DNA of 64,000 nt from positions 1-64,000 of the forward strand of contig AUXH01000017.1 in NCBI GenBank assembly GCA_000482145.1. Direction: 5' to 3'. Under the pieces are notes generated by a model that had not been told where the DNA came from, did not search any database, and saw only the letters and a list, made by a program, of their open reading frames with translations. Source of the stretch: Strigomonas culicis. Taxonomy: Eukaryota; Euglenozoa; Kinetoplastea; Trypanosomatida; Trypanosomatidae. Below, piece by piece: positions 44,696-55,500 of the stretch (position 1 is the stretch's first letter; the number at the start of each line of letters is the position of its first letter). Position numbers and translations under genes: made by a program.

Positions 44696-45298
44696 TCACA
44701 GCTTGGACTCCTTTACGTGCTTGACCACGCGCGCCGGCACGCCGGCGACCACCGTGTTGGGCGGCACGTCACGCGCGACGACGGCGCCGGCGGCCACCGT
44801 CGCGCCCGCGCCCACGGTCACGCCGGGCAGCACGGTGGCCCCCGCCCCGATCCACGCGTTCCGCTGGATGACGACGCGCTTGCCGTAAATTTCGTCCCGC
44901 CGCGACGGGTCCAGTGGATGGCCCTCCGTCACGATGGACACGTTGGGCGCGATGAGGACGCCGTCCTCGATCACGATGCCGCCCATGTCCAGGAAGGAGC
45001 AGTTATGGTTGATCGTCACATTCTTGCCGATCGTGAGGAAGCAGCCCGTGTTGGTGTAGAAGGGCGCAAACACTAGCAAGTTCTCCGGTATCGGCTTCAG
45101 CATGATGCGGGACAAAGCCGCATGGGTCGCTTCGAACGTCGTGGCGTTGTTGAGCTCCACAAGTAGTTTCTTTGTGCGCGCCGTTATTTCTGTGATTTCT
45201 CGGAGATAGGCCTTGTCGGTGAAGGAGATGGTCTCACCGCTGTGAAGTCGTTGAAACACTTTGGACTTTAAAGGGTCAAAAGACAATTCCGACGCCAT
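44696..45298 (-). CDS. Hexapeptide-repeat O-acetyltransferase (maltose/galactoside acetyltransferase-like)
   Basis: This 200-residue protein belongs to the NodL/LacA/Maa left-handed beta-helix family, which transfers acetyl from acetyl-CoA to sugar hydroxyls. It has an N-terminal Mac-like helical region (about 15-70), then imperfect hexapeptides (INHNCSFLDMGGIVIEDG, VLIAPNVSIVTEGHPLDP). His and the following loop (TEGHPLD) match the catalytic His region of the family. The C-terminal coil is WIGAGATVLPGVTVGAGATV and the cap is VAGVPARVVK. Such genes in trypanosomatids are usually considered bacterial in origin; the sugar substrate is unknown. Base composition matches the neighbours. Confidence 0.92.
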   Translation of the reverse strand: MASELSFDPLKSKVFQRLHSGETISFTDKAYLREITEITARTKKLLVELNNATTFEATHAALSRIMLKPIPENLLVFAPFYTNTGCFLTIGKNVTINHNCSFLDMGGIVIEDGVLIAPNVSIVTEGHPLDPSRRDEIYGKRVVIQRNAWIGAGATVLPGVTVGAGATVAAGAVVARDVPPNTVVAGVPARVVKHVKESKL

Positions 45299-45914
45299 CT
45301 GTCACACGTGGTTGCTGGTGTTGTTTTTGTAGCTGGTTGGTTGGCTTGTGGGCTGATGTGAATGCTGTTGACAACAGTGACAGTGTATCTCTTTGGTCGT
45401 CCGAGATCGTCAGGGAGTAGAAAAATGGGGAGTGGAAATATGTGATCCAATGGAGCCATCAATATGCAAACCATAAACCAAACAAAAGTCTATAAGACTT
45501 CCAACAAAGAAAGAGAAAAAAAAAACTGTCAAAACTAATTTCAAGACGAAGGCACACGTTGGGCAACCTCTCGTCTGCATGTGTGTGGGGGTATATGCAC
45601 GCATGTGCTCTATATTCGTTATGCTTCTTACTAGTGCTTCGTTTTATGTACTTATTTCACAATGTCGGAAAAGAATAATTAGTAAATGAATATATATATA
45701 TATATATATAAATAATTATACGCGTATTTATGCTTACGTGTTAGATAAAATAAACAATAATAAAAAGCAACAGTGTCAAAGAAGCGAGAGAGTGATCTCA
45801 AAAAAGCAATGGAGGCTTGCCCGGACCACAACATACCACAACACAAAACATCAGAAGCGATAACACCAATCATAATGAGATAAGGAAGTCTTTAAAGTAC
45901 AGACGTGCTGCTCT
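45299..45914. other. Intergenic, no gene seen
   Basis: This 616-bp AT-rich spacer has a TA run at 45691-45710 and A9 near 45518. Two 64-codon frames here are low complexity and not called. Confidence 0.65.
45691..45710. repeat. (TA)10 dinucleotide run
   Basis: Ten TA units lie in the spacer between the PXMP4-like and acetyltransferase genes. Confidence 0.92.
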
Positions 45915-46562
45915 CTATAGGGTTTCAGCGCTGTTCACGACGAAGAGGTCATACCAGCTGGTATACTTGGCACTATCCAAGTAAATGTACTGCAGTGAGT
46001 GGCGCAGCGAGGCCTGCTGCGTCGTGGGCGCGTGCATGAACAGCGTCAGCACGGTGGCCCAGAGCACGCCCATAAAGATGCGATAGCTGCAGGCCGGCAT
46101 CTCGAACGTCGCGTACTTCTCCATCAGCAGCTGATAGAGCGAACAGATGTTGCGGGCGAGGAGGTACATGAGCATCTGCTGATGGATGCCGCTGCTCGCG
46201 TCGCCCCAGAAGCAGCACCCGACGAGGAAGCCGCCCAGCATGTGGTGCCACATGTGCACCCGGCCGCCCTGCAGCTGCCGCAGCAGGACGCGCACCAGCG
46301 TGAAGAGCAGGCCGCTGCAGCCGAGGCCGACCGCGTGCGTCTTCGTCACCTCGAAGATCTTGCGGGGGATGCCCGAGAGGGGCCCGCGGCCCCAGACGAG
46401 GTTGAGCACCAGGGCGTGAGGTGCGCGCACGCGCGTGCCGTACACCACACCGTTGCGGAACGCCTTCAGGGCGGAGAGGATGACGTGGAAGTCGCCGCTG
46501 GCAATCATCTTGTTGACCAGATCGCCGAGAGCCTTGTGCGGCTTGTCCAGCGGAACGGACAT
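45915..46562 (-). CDS. PXMP4: Peroxisomal membrane protein 4 (PXMP4/PMP24)-like
   Basis: This 215-residue protein is close in length to human PXMP4 (about 212). Family-specific segments are ALKAFRNGVVYGTRVRAPHA near the N-terminus, the central glycine-rich helix GGFLVGCCFWGD and the QMLMYLLARNICSLYQLL region; the C-terminus SLQYIYLDSAKYTSWYDLFV also matches. PXMP4 belongs to the Tim17/22/23/PMP24 superfamily of small four-helix membrane proteins. In trypanosomatids peroxisomes are glycosomes, so a glycosomal membrane location is inferred. Function in any organism is poorly defined. Confidence 0.9.
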   Translation of the reverse strand: MSVPLDKPHKALGDLVNKMIASGDFHVILSALKAFRNGVVYGTRVRAPHALVLNLVWGRGPLSGIPRKIFEVTKTHAVGLGCSGLLFTLVRVLLRQLQGGRVHMWHHMLGGFLVGCCFWGDASSGIHQQMLMYLLARNICSLYQLLMEKYATFEMPACSYRIFMGVLWATVLTLFMHAPTTQQASLRHSLQYIYLDSAKYTSWYDLFVVNSAETL

Positions 46563-46876
46563 GTGAAGTATTGACAGAGTAGATAAGAAGAATAGAAAAA
46601 ACTACAAATGCAGTGTCAGTAGACAAGCAAAGAGGAAGAAAAACAGAAGAAAAGAACACTATGAAGAATGTGAATACTTCAATAACAACAGCAATAAAAA
46701 GTTGTTCGTGAATCAAATACAATTAACAAGACAGAGTTGTAAAAAAAAAAATACATATGGCATTAGCCATCTTAACATTGTCTTTTTTTTCACGGTTATC
46801 TATGATCCACATCTATGAATACGGAACCAATGTCATGTGCCTCTCTATATATGCTCAGGTATGTATGTGTCGGTAG
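46563..46876. other. Intergenic, no gene seen
   Basis: This 314-bp AT-rich spacer has A10 near 46741 and T8 near 46783. It is the presumed MCM10 3' UTR and PXMP4 5' flank. Confidence 0.7.
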
Positions 46877-49054
46877 TCAGTACGGGTGTGGGGCGTCTAG
46901 CTCCTCACGCAGCTCGGGCGCCGCGTTGCCCTTCGACCAGGGGTTGCTGTGCTGGCAGCGCGGGCACTTGGGGAACACCTTCCAGGGCATGGTGCGGTCG
47001 CCGATGATGTACGTTTTGAACTTGCAGTTATCGCACTGGATATACCGCTTTTGGGTCTCCTTGCGCTCACTGCGGTGGTGGTCCGCCGTGCATGACTCTG
47101 GCAGCCTCCCGAGGTACCACCGCTCGCAGCCGTAGCAGTACGTGGCCTGGACAGTCTGCTCCGAGATCTTGGCGAGCGCCTCGAAGGCCGTCTCCTGCGC
47201 CACGACCTTGTCCAGCCGGTCGTGAAGCTGCCGCCGCGCGTCCGCCTCGCGCAGCCCGTCGTTGGCGCTGCGCAGGGCCTCCGCGGCCGCGGTGATCTGG
47301 CTGACACCCGTCTCCACGCGGGGGCCGGGGGCGGAGGTGCGGCGGGCGGCGACCAGCGAGGCCGCCACCGCCGACACGAGGGCGCTGGAGCTCTCCCTCG
47401 CGACCTGGCGCAGCGAGTGGGGCGTGCGGTCCGCCGCGACGACCGCGTCGGCCGCGCCGAAGCGGTGCGTCAGCGGTGTGAAGGCCGGCCGTTTGCTGCT
47501 CTCGAGCGGCTGGTAGCGCGCCTTGATGGTCTCGATCAGCTCCATGTCGACGACGTCGCTGGTCGCGCTGCGCGGGCGCTTGGCGGGCGCCGCCGGTGCG
47601 GCGGCGGGGGCGGCCGGCGCCGGCCGCGGCCGCTGCGGCCCCAGAGCCGCCTGCAGCAGTCGCTTCGCCTCCTTCTGCGCCGCGTCCTGCCGCGCCGCCT
47701 CCAGCACGGCGCGGCCCTTCGTCGACACGCCCAGCTGCCGCGCGGAGGGGTACGAGGCCTGCGGCGGGGCCGGGCCCGCGACCTCCGGCGCGATGCGCAG
47801 CGCCGTGCCGCGCTGCACGCCCGAGTAGATGCCCGCGCCGCCCATGCCCTCGTTCGGCCGCGCCGGCGCCTGCGTCGGCAGCCCGCTCGCGCCCCGCACG
47901 GTGAAGAAGGTGCTCTGCCGCAGATGCTGCTGCGACGCGTCCTTGCTCGAGCGGAACGACCCGGCGGCGGCGCCCGGCACGACGGGGGCCGGGGCGCCGC
48001 CGAGGCCGACGGGTCGCCCCCCGACCACGCGCAGATGCCCGGTGGCCTTGAGCGTGGGGGCCGCCGCCTTCCCCCGCGCCACCTGCCGCAGCTCCTGCAG
48101 GTGGTAGGTGCACGAGGCGGCGATGCTCGTGTTGACGAGCGCGCCGCAGCGCTCGCCGGAGCGCCGTGACACGCTGGCGCAGGTCCCGAGGTCGGCCGCG
48201 TAGCCGAGGTGGCGCACGTGCTCCTCCCGGTTGAGCAGCAGCAGCGCGCCGCCGCCCGCCCCCGCGCGCGGCTCGCCCATGCGGGTCAGCTCGCCGACCG
48301 CCAGCACGGTCCCGACCGTGACGTGGCTGTGCAGGCGCTCGAACTCCCTCCCGCACAGCAGAAAGGACAGCTCCGTCGCCGCGTCCGGCGAGGGGCTCGC
48401 CATGCTCCACAGCGTGACGACCGCGTAGGGGCCCTTGGCGCCCTGCTTCGGGTCCGTCTTGCGGACCACCGTGCCGATGACGGTGCGCGCGAGGCCGTCG
48501 TCCGGCCCGCCGCTGCCGCGCAGCACCGCCAGCTGCGCCTGGTCGAACGCAATGAAGGGCCGCTGGGAAAGGAACACAGGCAGCTGCACCAGGCTCTTCG
48601 TGCCGCGCCGAATGCGGATCTGGCTGTGCGGCTCGCGCACCGCCTTGCGCGGGGCGGCCGGCAGCACGCCCGTGTCGCTCGCGCCGCTCTCCGCCTCGGT
48701 GTCGGCGGAGCCAATCACAGTGAGGCCGCCGTCGTCCACGGCAGGCGCCGTGGCAAAGCTGTACAAGTCGATCTTAGGCGCGGCAGCGAAGGGTGGAGGA
48801 GGGGAGGACGGCGACGGCGGCGGTGGGGTGGGCGCGACGGCGGGGGGCGCGCTGCCGAATACAGGCGCGGCCCGCAGAGGGCTCACCGCCGTCACCGCTT
48901 CCGCAACGGATGGCGTCGCACTCTTAGCGGGCGACTCCGCCACAGGTGGCACCTCCATTACGTTGTGGTCACGCTCACACAGGGGCTGTGTGGTCGGTGC
49001 GCCGCTGCTACCGCCATCGTTGAAAACAACAAACAGATCCTCATCGTCACTCAT
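46877..49054 (-). CDS. MCM10: Replication factor MCM10
   Basis: In this 725-residue protein the N-terminus (1-145) is acidic then Ala/Pro-rich and disordered. An OB-fold region (about 150-285) contains QLPVFLSQRPF, TVIGTVVRKT and VGTVLAVGEL. It is followed by the Mcm10 CCCH zinc finger CASV...GERCGALVN...CTYHL (292-318). The C-terminal zinc domain (about 650-715) has CYGCERWYLGRL, CTADHH, CDNC and CPRC, matching the Mcm10 C-terminal zinc module. MCM10 activates the CMG helicase and recruits polymerase alpha. The linker is alanine-rich. The start at 49054 follows a strong tract and acceptor. Confidence 0.92.
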   Translation of the reverse strand: MSDDEDLFVVFNDGGSSGAPTTQPLCERDHNVMEVPPVAESPAKSATPSVAEAVTAVSPLRAAPVFGSAPPAVAPTPPPPSPSSPPPPFAAAPKIDLYSFATAPAVDDGGLTVIGSADTEAESGASDTGVLPAAPRKAVREPHSQIRIRRGTKSLVQLPVFLSQRPFIAFDQAQLAVLRGSGGPDDGLARTVIGTVVRKTDPKQGAKGPYAVVTLWSMASPSPDAATELSFLLCGREFERLHSHVTVGTVLAVGELTRMGEPRAGAGGGALLLLNREEHVRHLGYAADLGTCASVSRRSGERCGALVNTSIAASCTYHLQELRQVARGKAAAPTLKATGHLRVVGGRPVGLGGAPAPVVPGAAAGSFRSSKDASQQHLRQSTFFTVRGASGLPTQAPARPNEGMGGAGIYSGVQRGTALRIAPEVAGPAPPQASYPSARQLGVSTKGRAVLEAARQDAAQKEAKRLLQAALGPQRPRPAPAAPAAAPAAPAKRPRSATSDVVDMELIETIKARYQPLESSKRPAFTPLTHRFGAADAVVAADRTPHSLRQVARESSSALVSAVAASLVAARRTSAPGPRVETGVSQITAAAEALRSANDGLREADARRQLHDRLDKVVAQETAFEALAKISEQTVQATYCYGCERWYLGRLPESCTADHHRSERKETQKRYIQCDNCKFKTYIIGDRTMPWKVFPKCPRCQHSNPWSKGNAAPELREELDAPHPY

Positions 49055-49591
49055 GTGAGACCCTTTGCAGAAAAGACTAAACCAAATGAGCGAAAAAAAA
49101 AAGAGAGAGAGAGAGAGGAGAGAAAGGGAAGGGGAATAAAAGAAGTACTTGCAGCCGTATCAACATCAACGAAATTGAAGAAAAAAAAAAGAAACAATAC
49201 CTTTGACACATTTTTTTTTATTTGATTATTGTGCATATATGTACCTTGAAAGCAATATTGTTACAACTGTCATTATCTAGCGATAATTATTGTGCCTTTT
49301 TTTTTTACATGAGTTCCTCTAATGGGTAAAAGAAAAACAAGTAACAGAAACTTGTCGTTGCTGAAAAATGTTGTCTATACATGAGTTCCACACCAGGTAT
49401 ACAAGAAGAAAACAGATTTTCCCTTTCGTTTTTCTGTTGTCTAACTGAACACTTTGCCTTTTCTGCCAGAAAAAGGAAAAGACCATTTATACAAAACAAC
49501 AAGAAGAAATATATATGAACGAAAGAAGAGAAGCAAAAACAGCATTCACGAGTGAAGCGAGATCACGACCTACGTGCATGCGTCGCCGCTC
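49055..49591. other. Intergenic, no gene seen
   Basis: This 537-bp AT-rich spacer includes the MCM10 splice signal, T/A homopolymers near 49210 and 49300, and the 3' UTR of the giant FN3 gene. No gene seen. Confidence 0.7.
49077..49137 (-). promoter_or_regulatory. Predicted spliced-leader acceptor of MCM10
   Basis: On the coding strand a long CT-rich tract (CCCCTTCCCTTTCTCTCCTC then (TC)n and T11) leads to TTTGGTTTAG, with the AG at 49078-49077, 22 nt before the ATG. Confidence 0.65.
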
Positions 49592-52500
49592 CTATTTCTT
49601 TGCCGCTTTGCGCTTCCCCCCACTCCCATCGAAACTGTCGAACGTGGGTGACGTGGTGATGTGGCGTAGGCTGTTGTCAACCGAGCCGCCGCCGCCGTCC
49701 CCGTCCCCGAGGCGCTGCAGCGTGTTGCTCGGCTTCCTGCTGGACGGCATGCTCGCCTGGTGCGTCGTGGCAATCGCGCCGCTCGTGTTGAAAGGGTTGA
49801 AGGGCGAGAGCTGCGCGCTGCCCTCGCCGGCCGCGTCCGGCGCGGCGCCGTCGCGGGTCCGGAGCGTCGGCGACGGGACCGTCGACGCGGCGACGGACGC
49901 GCCCGACAGCGCGGCATCGCGGCCGCCGCTGCGGCGCGTCTGCGCCCCCTTGGACCCCTTCTCGACCGAGCGCCGCCCGCCGGGGAGGCGCGACCCGGGC
50001 GCCGGCTTCGCAGGCGGCGCCGGCACCATCACGTTCGGGGGGTTCCCCGTGGACCGCTCCGCGGCGGCGGCGCTGGTGGCGGCGGCAGCCGCGGCGCCGG
50101 TCGTGCCGGCGACGGTGGGCGCGTGGCGCCGCGGCGAGTTGACGGCCAGGCCGCACTCCTCCGTGAAGAGGTTCGTCTCCAGCAGCGTGCCCAGCGGCTC
50201 CATGCCGTCCTCGTAGAAGGTGGTCATCACGTCCGTCGCCGGCCGCGTCTCGAAGCGGATCATGGGGTTGTTGTAGCTCATGCCGCCCTCGTTCACCGCG
50301 ACGACGAGCACACAGTAGACCGTGGACGGCGTCAGGTCGCGCAGGACGGCCATGCTGTGGGCCTCCTCCTGCTGCTTCACGAAGGGCGAGGCGTCCCTGT
50401 CGCCGAGCTGCAGCGCGTCCTCGCTCGTCTCGCTGCGGCGCAGATAGATGTGGTAGGTCACCTTGCCGCCGCGCCCCTCCTTGCTGCGGTGCGGCGCGTT
50501 CCATTCGATGGTCGCCATGTAGCGCGACAGGGACGTCACGGTGACGCCGGTGAGCGGCTCCGGCGGGTACCCGGGCGTCGCCGCCACAACCTCCGAGTAG
50601 TCGCTGTAGGACGACTCCTCGCCCATCCGCGCGCACCGCACGCGACAGCGCAGCTTCGACACGCCGCCGTAGAGGCGGATGCCGCACGCCGGCTCGATCA
50701 CGACGTCCACGGCGCGCCACTCCCCCATCGCGGACGCCGTGAAGGCGATGGAGCGGCGCGTCGACACACCGCCGCCCTCGCCCGAGCTGTACAGCTGCTC
50801 GACCGAGTACTTGTAGCTGCCGATGTCGCCCACGGGCGTCCACTGCAGCGAGCAGTACTGGTTGTTCACACGGTGCATCCGTACGTGTGCCGGCGGCGGC
50901 GGCGGTGTCAGCACGCTCTGCGTGGTCCAGCCGCCCCACTCCCCGCCGGCGTCCATCGCGCGCGCGCCGATGGTGTAGTCCGTGTCCATGGTGAGCCCAT
51001 CCAGCACGTAGCGGATCTCCTTGCCGGCGGGCCCGCTTCCGGAGACATCAAATATCTGCGAGAAGGTGATGAGTGAATTCTGGTGTCGGCTTAGCTGGTC
51101 CACGCTCTTGGAGCGCTTGCGCAAGGCGAACACCAGTGCGGCGTCCTTCGTGAGGCAGCTGCGTATCTCGTACTTCAGCACGGTCGGCCGGTCGCTGATC
51201 TTGACAGACGGGCTGCTCGGGCCGCTGCCGCTGGTGGGCGCCGGCGGCTCCGACACGTGGATGCGGGCCTTCGTCTGCTGCACCACGATGGAGAGCCCGA
51301 TCGAGTGGAGCGTGCGGCACACCACCGGCGGGGACCACATGCCCCACCCGAGGGCGCCGTACTGCGCCTGGATGGACATGACGTGGTCGCAGCCCGGCTG
51401 CAGGCCGTCGACGCGGTACGCCAGCTGGCGGTGCGCGACGCTGTCCCGGCGGAGGCTGCCGCCGACCTCCTCACAGTCCGCCTGCGAGATCTCGGTCTGC
51501 GTCGTCTCGGCGCCGCACTTCTGCAGCAGCGTGTAGTGCAGCGGGACGACGCCGACGTCGATCCGAATGGACCAGCTGAGCATCACGTAGTCCTCCCCTT
51601 GGAAGGGCACCTGCAGTGCGAGCGGCGCCAGCGTGCTGAACGCCGTCTCCTCGCTCCACTGGCCCCACTCCGCGCACAGGTTACACGCGCGCACGATAGC
51701 CACGTAGGCCGTGCCAGCCCCCAGGCCCTGCAACTCAAACGAGGAGACGTCGTCGTGCAGCTGCTTGTCCACGATCGCCTCCGAGGGGGTGTGGGTGCTG
51801 TCGAAGACACACAGGTGGTACGCGGACACGCTGGGCTCCGACAGGACCACCGGCGCGCCGTGCGTCAGGTCCGCGTAGTCCGCCTGCTGCTGCCGCTCGC
51901 GGCGCCACTCGACGTGGGCGCCCAGCTCCGCCACGGGATGCACCTGCACCACGAGCGGCTTCAGCGTCGCGAAGTAGAGGGGCGTGGACCACACGCCCCA
52001 CTCCTCGTGCGTGTCGTCGTAGGCGCGGAGACGCACCATGTACACGGAGTCCGCCGTGAGGTCACACAGCGTGTACGTGTTCGGTGCCGCCTTGACGGTG
52101 GTTCTCAGCTCGAAGGTGTTCCCAACGCCACGTGCGTCGAGCTCGAAGCTGTCCGTCGTGGATGCGCCGTCGCCCGCCGCGACCGGCAGGGCCGCGTTGA
52201 GCTGTGACTCTTCCGCCGGCTGCGGCCGCATCCACGCCAGGACGGCGCTGTCCTCCAGCACCCGCGTGACGCTCGTCGCGAGCTTGCCGGAGGTGTGCGC
52301 GAGGGAAGGCTGGCTCCACGGGCTCCACACCGCCTCGCAGCGGCAGCGCACCCGCACCTGGTAGGTCGTGTTCGCCTTCGCGCGCCGCACGACGAAGCGC
52401 TGCACACCATCCTCCAGGGTCTCCAGCAGGTGGTACGTGCCCTCGCCGATGGCGACCTCGTTCGAGTCGGGCAGCAGCTCATCCACCTGTACCTGCGCGA

Positions 52501-55500
52501 CGGTGGGGCTCTGCTGCGCGGCCTTCTCCTCGTCCGTGGCGGCCGTGTCGCGCACCCACGTCACCGCAAACCCGTCCTCCGACACGGCGTCAATCACGCA
52601 CTCCACGTCCCGCAGCGTGGACACCTCCGCCGCGTCGCTCCAGAGGCCGTGGAGCGCGTGCGCCTGCTCCAGCAGCGACCGCAGCGCCCCCTGCGCGACG
52701 GTGGTGGCGGGCAGCGGCGACGACACGACCCGCGCGGCGCCGGGCCACTCCGTCAGCTGCATCCAGCGCCGCACCGCGCAGCGGCAGCGCGTCATGCGGT
52801 CGAGCTGTCCGATCGTGAACTCCTGCTCCTGCGGCCCGCAGAAGCCGCGGTAGAGCACGCCGCTCTCCTCCGCCGTGATGCTCCGCCGGCCTTGGCTCAT
52901 CGTCTTGGAGAGGCCCGAGCTGCTGCCGTCGGGGCCCTGGGCGCCGCCGCTCTCGCGCTTCTGAATGACCACCTCGTAGCAGAGCAGCTTGCCGCAGGGC
53001 GGCGTGACGACGGGGCCGCTCATCGACGCGTCCGGGCTCTGCAGGTGGTGGGCGCGGGCCGGCGCCGTGGGAAGGGCGCTCCACCGGAAGCGCAGCACGT
53101 CCTCGCCGACATCGACCACGTCGGTCGTCAGGAGGTTGCTCGTGCACAGCACGACGGGCTCGCTGCGCGGCCCCTCCTGCGGCACGTGGCGTGCGTCGGC
53201 GGCTTCCGTCGCGCGCGCGGACGCGGGCGGCCCGGCTGTGGGAGACGCGTACACCGCACACACATCCACCACGTACGTGGTGTTGGGGGCCAAGGCGGGC
53301 AGGACGTAGCAGTCCTTGTCCTTGGTCGACACCTGCACCACGCACTCCTCGCCCCCGTCGTGCATGGAGTGCGCGCCGCTGCCACTCGTCGATGCACTCA
53401 ACACGGCGTTGATATGCGCATGCTTGCGGTAATGCAACGCGTACGAAAGAAGAGACGAATGCTCGTAGTCGCGCCCTACCGTGGTGGTGTCCACCGCATA
53501 GTTCTGAAGCTCGGGTGGGACTTGGGAGTTGTCTGCTGGGGGCTCCGCGCCTTCGACCATCGGATTCAGCGTCGCCGGCACGTCCTCCACCGCCTTCGCG
53601 CCAGCCGCGGACCGGCTCCACCGGAGGAGCGCAAAGTCCTCCCCGACGCAGCCACACTCGAGCACGAGCGGCGTCAGTGTGCACAGCACAATGGGCTCCG
53701 ACCACTTGCCCCACTCCCCCGTGAGCGTGGTGCTGCGCACCATGGCGACATACAACGTGCTCGGCTTCAGTGTGTCCACGTGGAAGCGGCGGACGGCGGT
53801 AGAACGGCGGCCCTCCGTCCGCTCCGCCTTCGTGTCAAGGATGGCCACCGTCCGCGCATCCGAGGCGACCTCGCACACGTAAAGGTGGTACGTGGAGGTG
53901 TACACGGCCTCGTCCGTTGCTTCTGTCTCCGTCTGTACACCCTTCAGAGCGCTTGTCGACGCGTCATCCGTGCCCCCCCGCTGGGGCTGCTCCCGCAGCG
54001 ACGCCTCCCCTTCCCTCTCCGCGGTGCCTGCCTGCCCCAGCTCCTCCGGGGTGGCGGCCACGTCTGCGATCTTGCCGCGCGCCCAGTTGAGCACGAACGA
54101 CGTCTCCGTGACGTTGGTGCAGAAGCAGCGCAGCGTGTCCTTCGTCTGGAAGGTCAAGGGCGCGGACCAGAGGCTGTTCGTTTCCAAGACCGCCTCCTTC
54201 GCCCTCACCCGCGCCAGGTAGCGCGTGTTCTTCACCAGCCCGTCCACGAGGAGGGACGTTTTCTGCGCGCCGAGTATTTTCTGCAACGCGACCGTGCCCT
54301 CCACCTCCGCGGACGCCGCGGCCTCCACGGGTGCCGCCACCGCTCCACTGTCCTCGAGCACGACGAGCTCGTACACACCGGTCTGGTAGGTGCCAGTGAA
54401 GAGCGTCCGCCTGTCCCTCCGCAGCGCGGCGAGCACGTCGGGCGGCTGCTGCGACTGCCGCGACCACGAAAAGAGCGCCCCGTTTTCACTCAGATCGTCC
54501 ACCTGCAGCGTCAGCGGCGGCGCCGTCAGGACGAAGCGCGGCTCACTCCAGGAGCCCTCGGCCTCGTTCGTCGTGATGGCGAGCACCTGCAGCGAATAAA
54601 GCGTGTCGGGCCGCAGCGTCCGTAGATCCAACTCATGCACGGAGGGATCGAAGCGCAGCAGCAGCAGACCGTTGTTGCCATTGGTGTCCGTCAGCAGCGC
54701 GTCCAGGTCCTCCTCCAACGCCGTGGCGGTGGTCGTGGACAGGTCGTGGAGCGTCACACCCCGTGTGCCGCCCATTTCTTGAAGACGCACATAGAAGTGT
54801 TTCACCTCAATGTTGAACTGCAACACGTGGACATCGCGGCCGTAGGTCTCGTTCGCGTCCTGCCGGTCCCAGGAGATGAGCGCGCTGCACTCGCCGACGT
54901 TCTCCGCTGTGACGCCCATGGCGGGAAGGGTCGTGCAGCTGCGTGGGTTGCACCACATGCCCCAGCCGCCTTGCGGGTCCCACGCGCGGACGGACACGGT
55001 GCACTTGGAGTCGGGCAGCAGATCCGAGAGCCGGAACGCGTTGGCGGCCTGCATCGGCCGCGTTTCTTCCTTCACCACGCCGCTGACGTCGTGCACGACG
55101 TGCACCTCGTAGCTCTGCTGTTCCTCGTCGTTCTTCTTCGCGTCCGCCACCAGGGCTCCATCGGCCGTGCCGCCCTGCGCCCCTTGTATCGCCGCGGCCT
55201 GCTGGTAAAGCGCCACCTGGTTGCGGTAGTAGGTCGTGGAGACGTACGTGTCGTCACGGTCGACGGCCAGTGGCGTTTTCTTGTTGCGCAGACGGCGCCA
55301 CTCAATGTCGATAAAGGTCTCGCTCGTGTAGACGATCTGCAGTTGGATGACATTGGGCGTCATGATCTTCAGCGGCCTCGACCAGCTACCCCACCGCTGG
55401 CCTGTGTAAAGCGGGCAAAGCACGCACACATACAGGCCATTTGCCGTGAGGTCCGTGAAGCGGTACGTCGTGCACTGGGTGGCGTCCACAAACACATCCA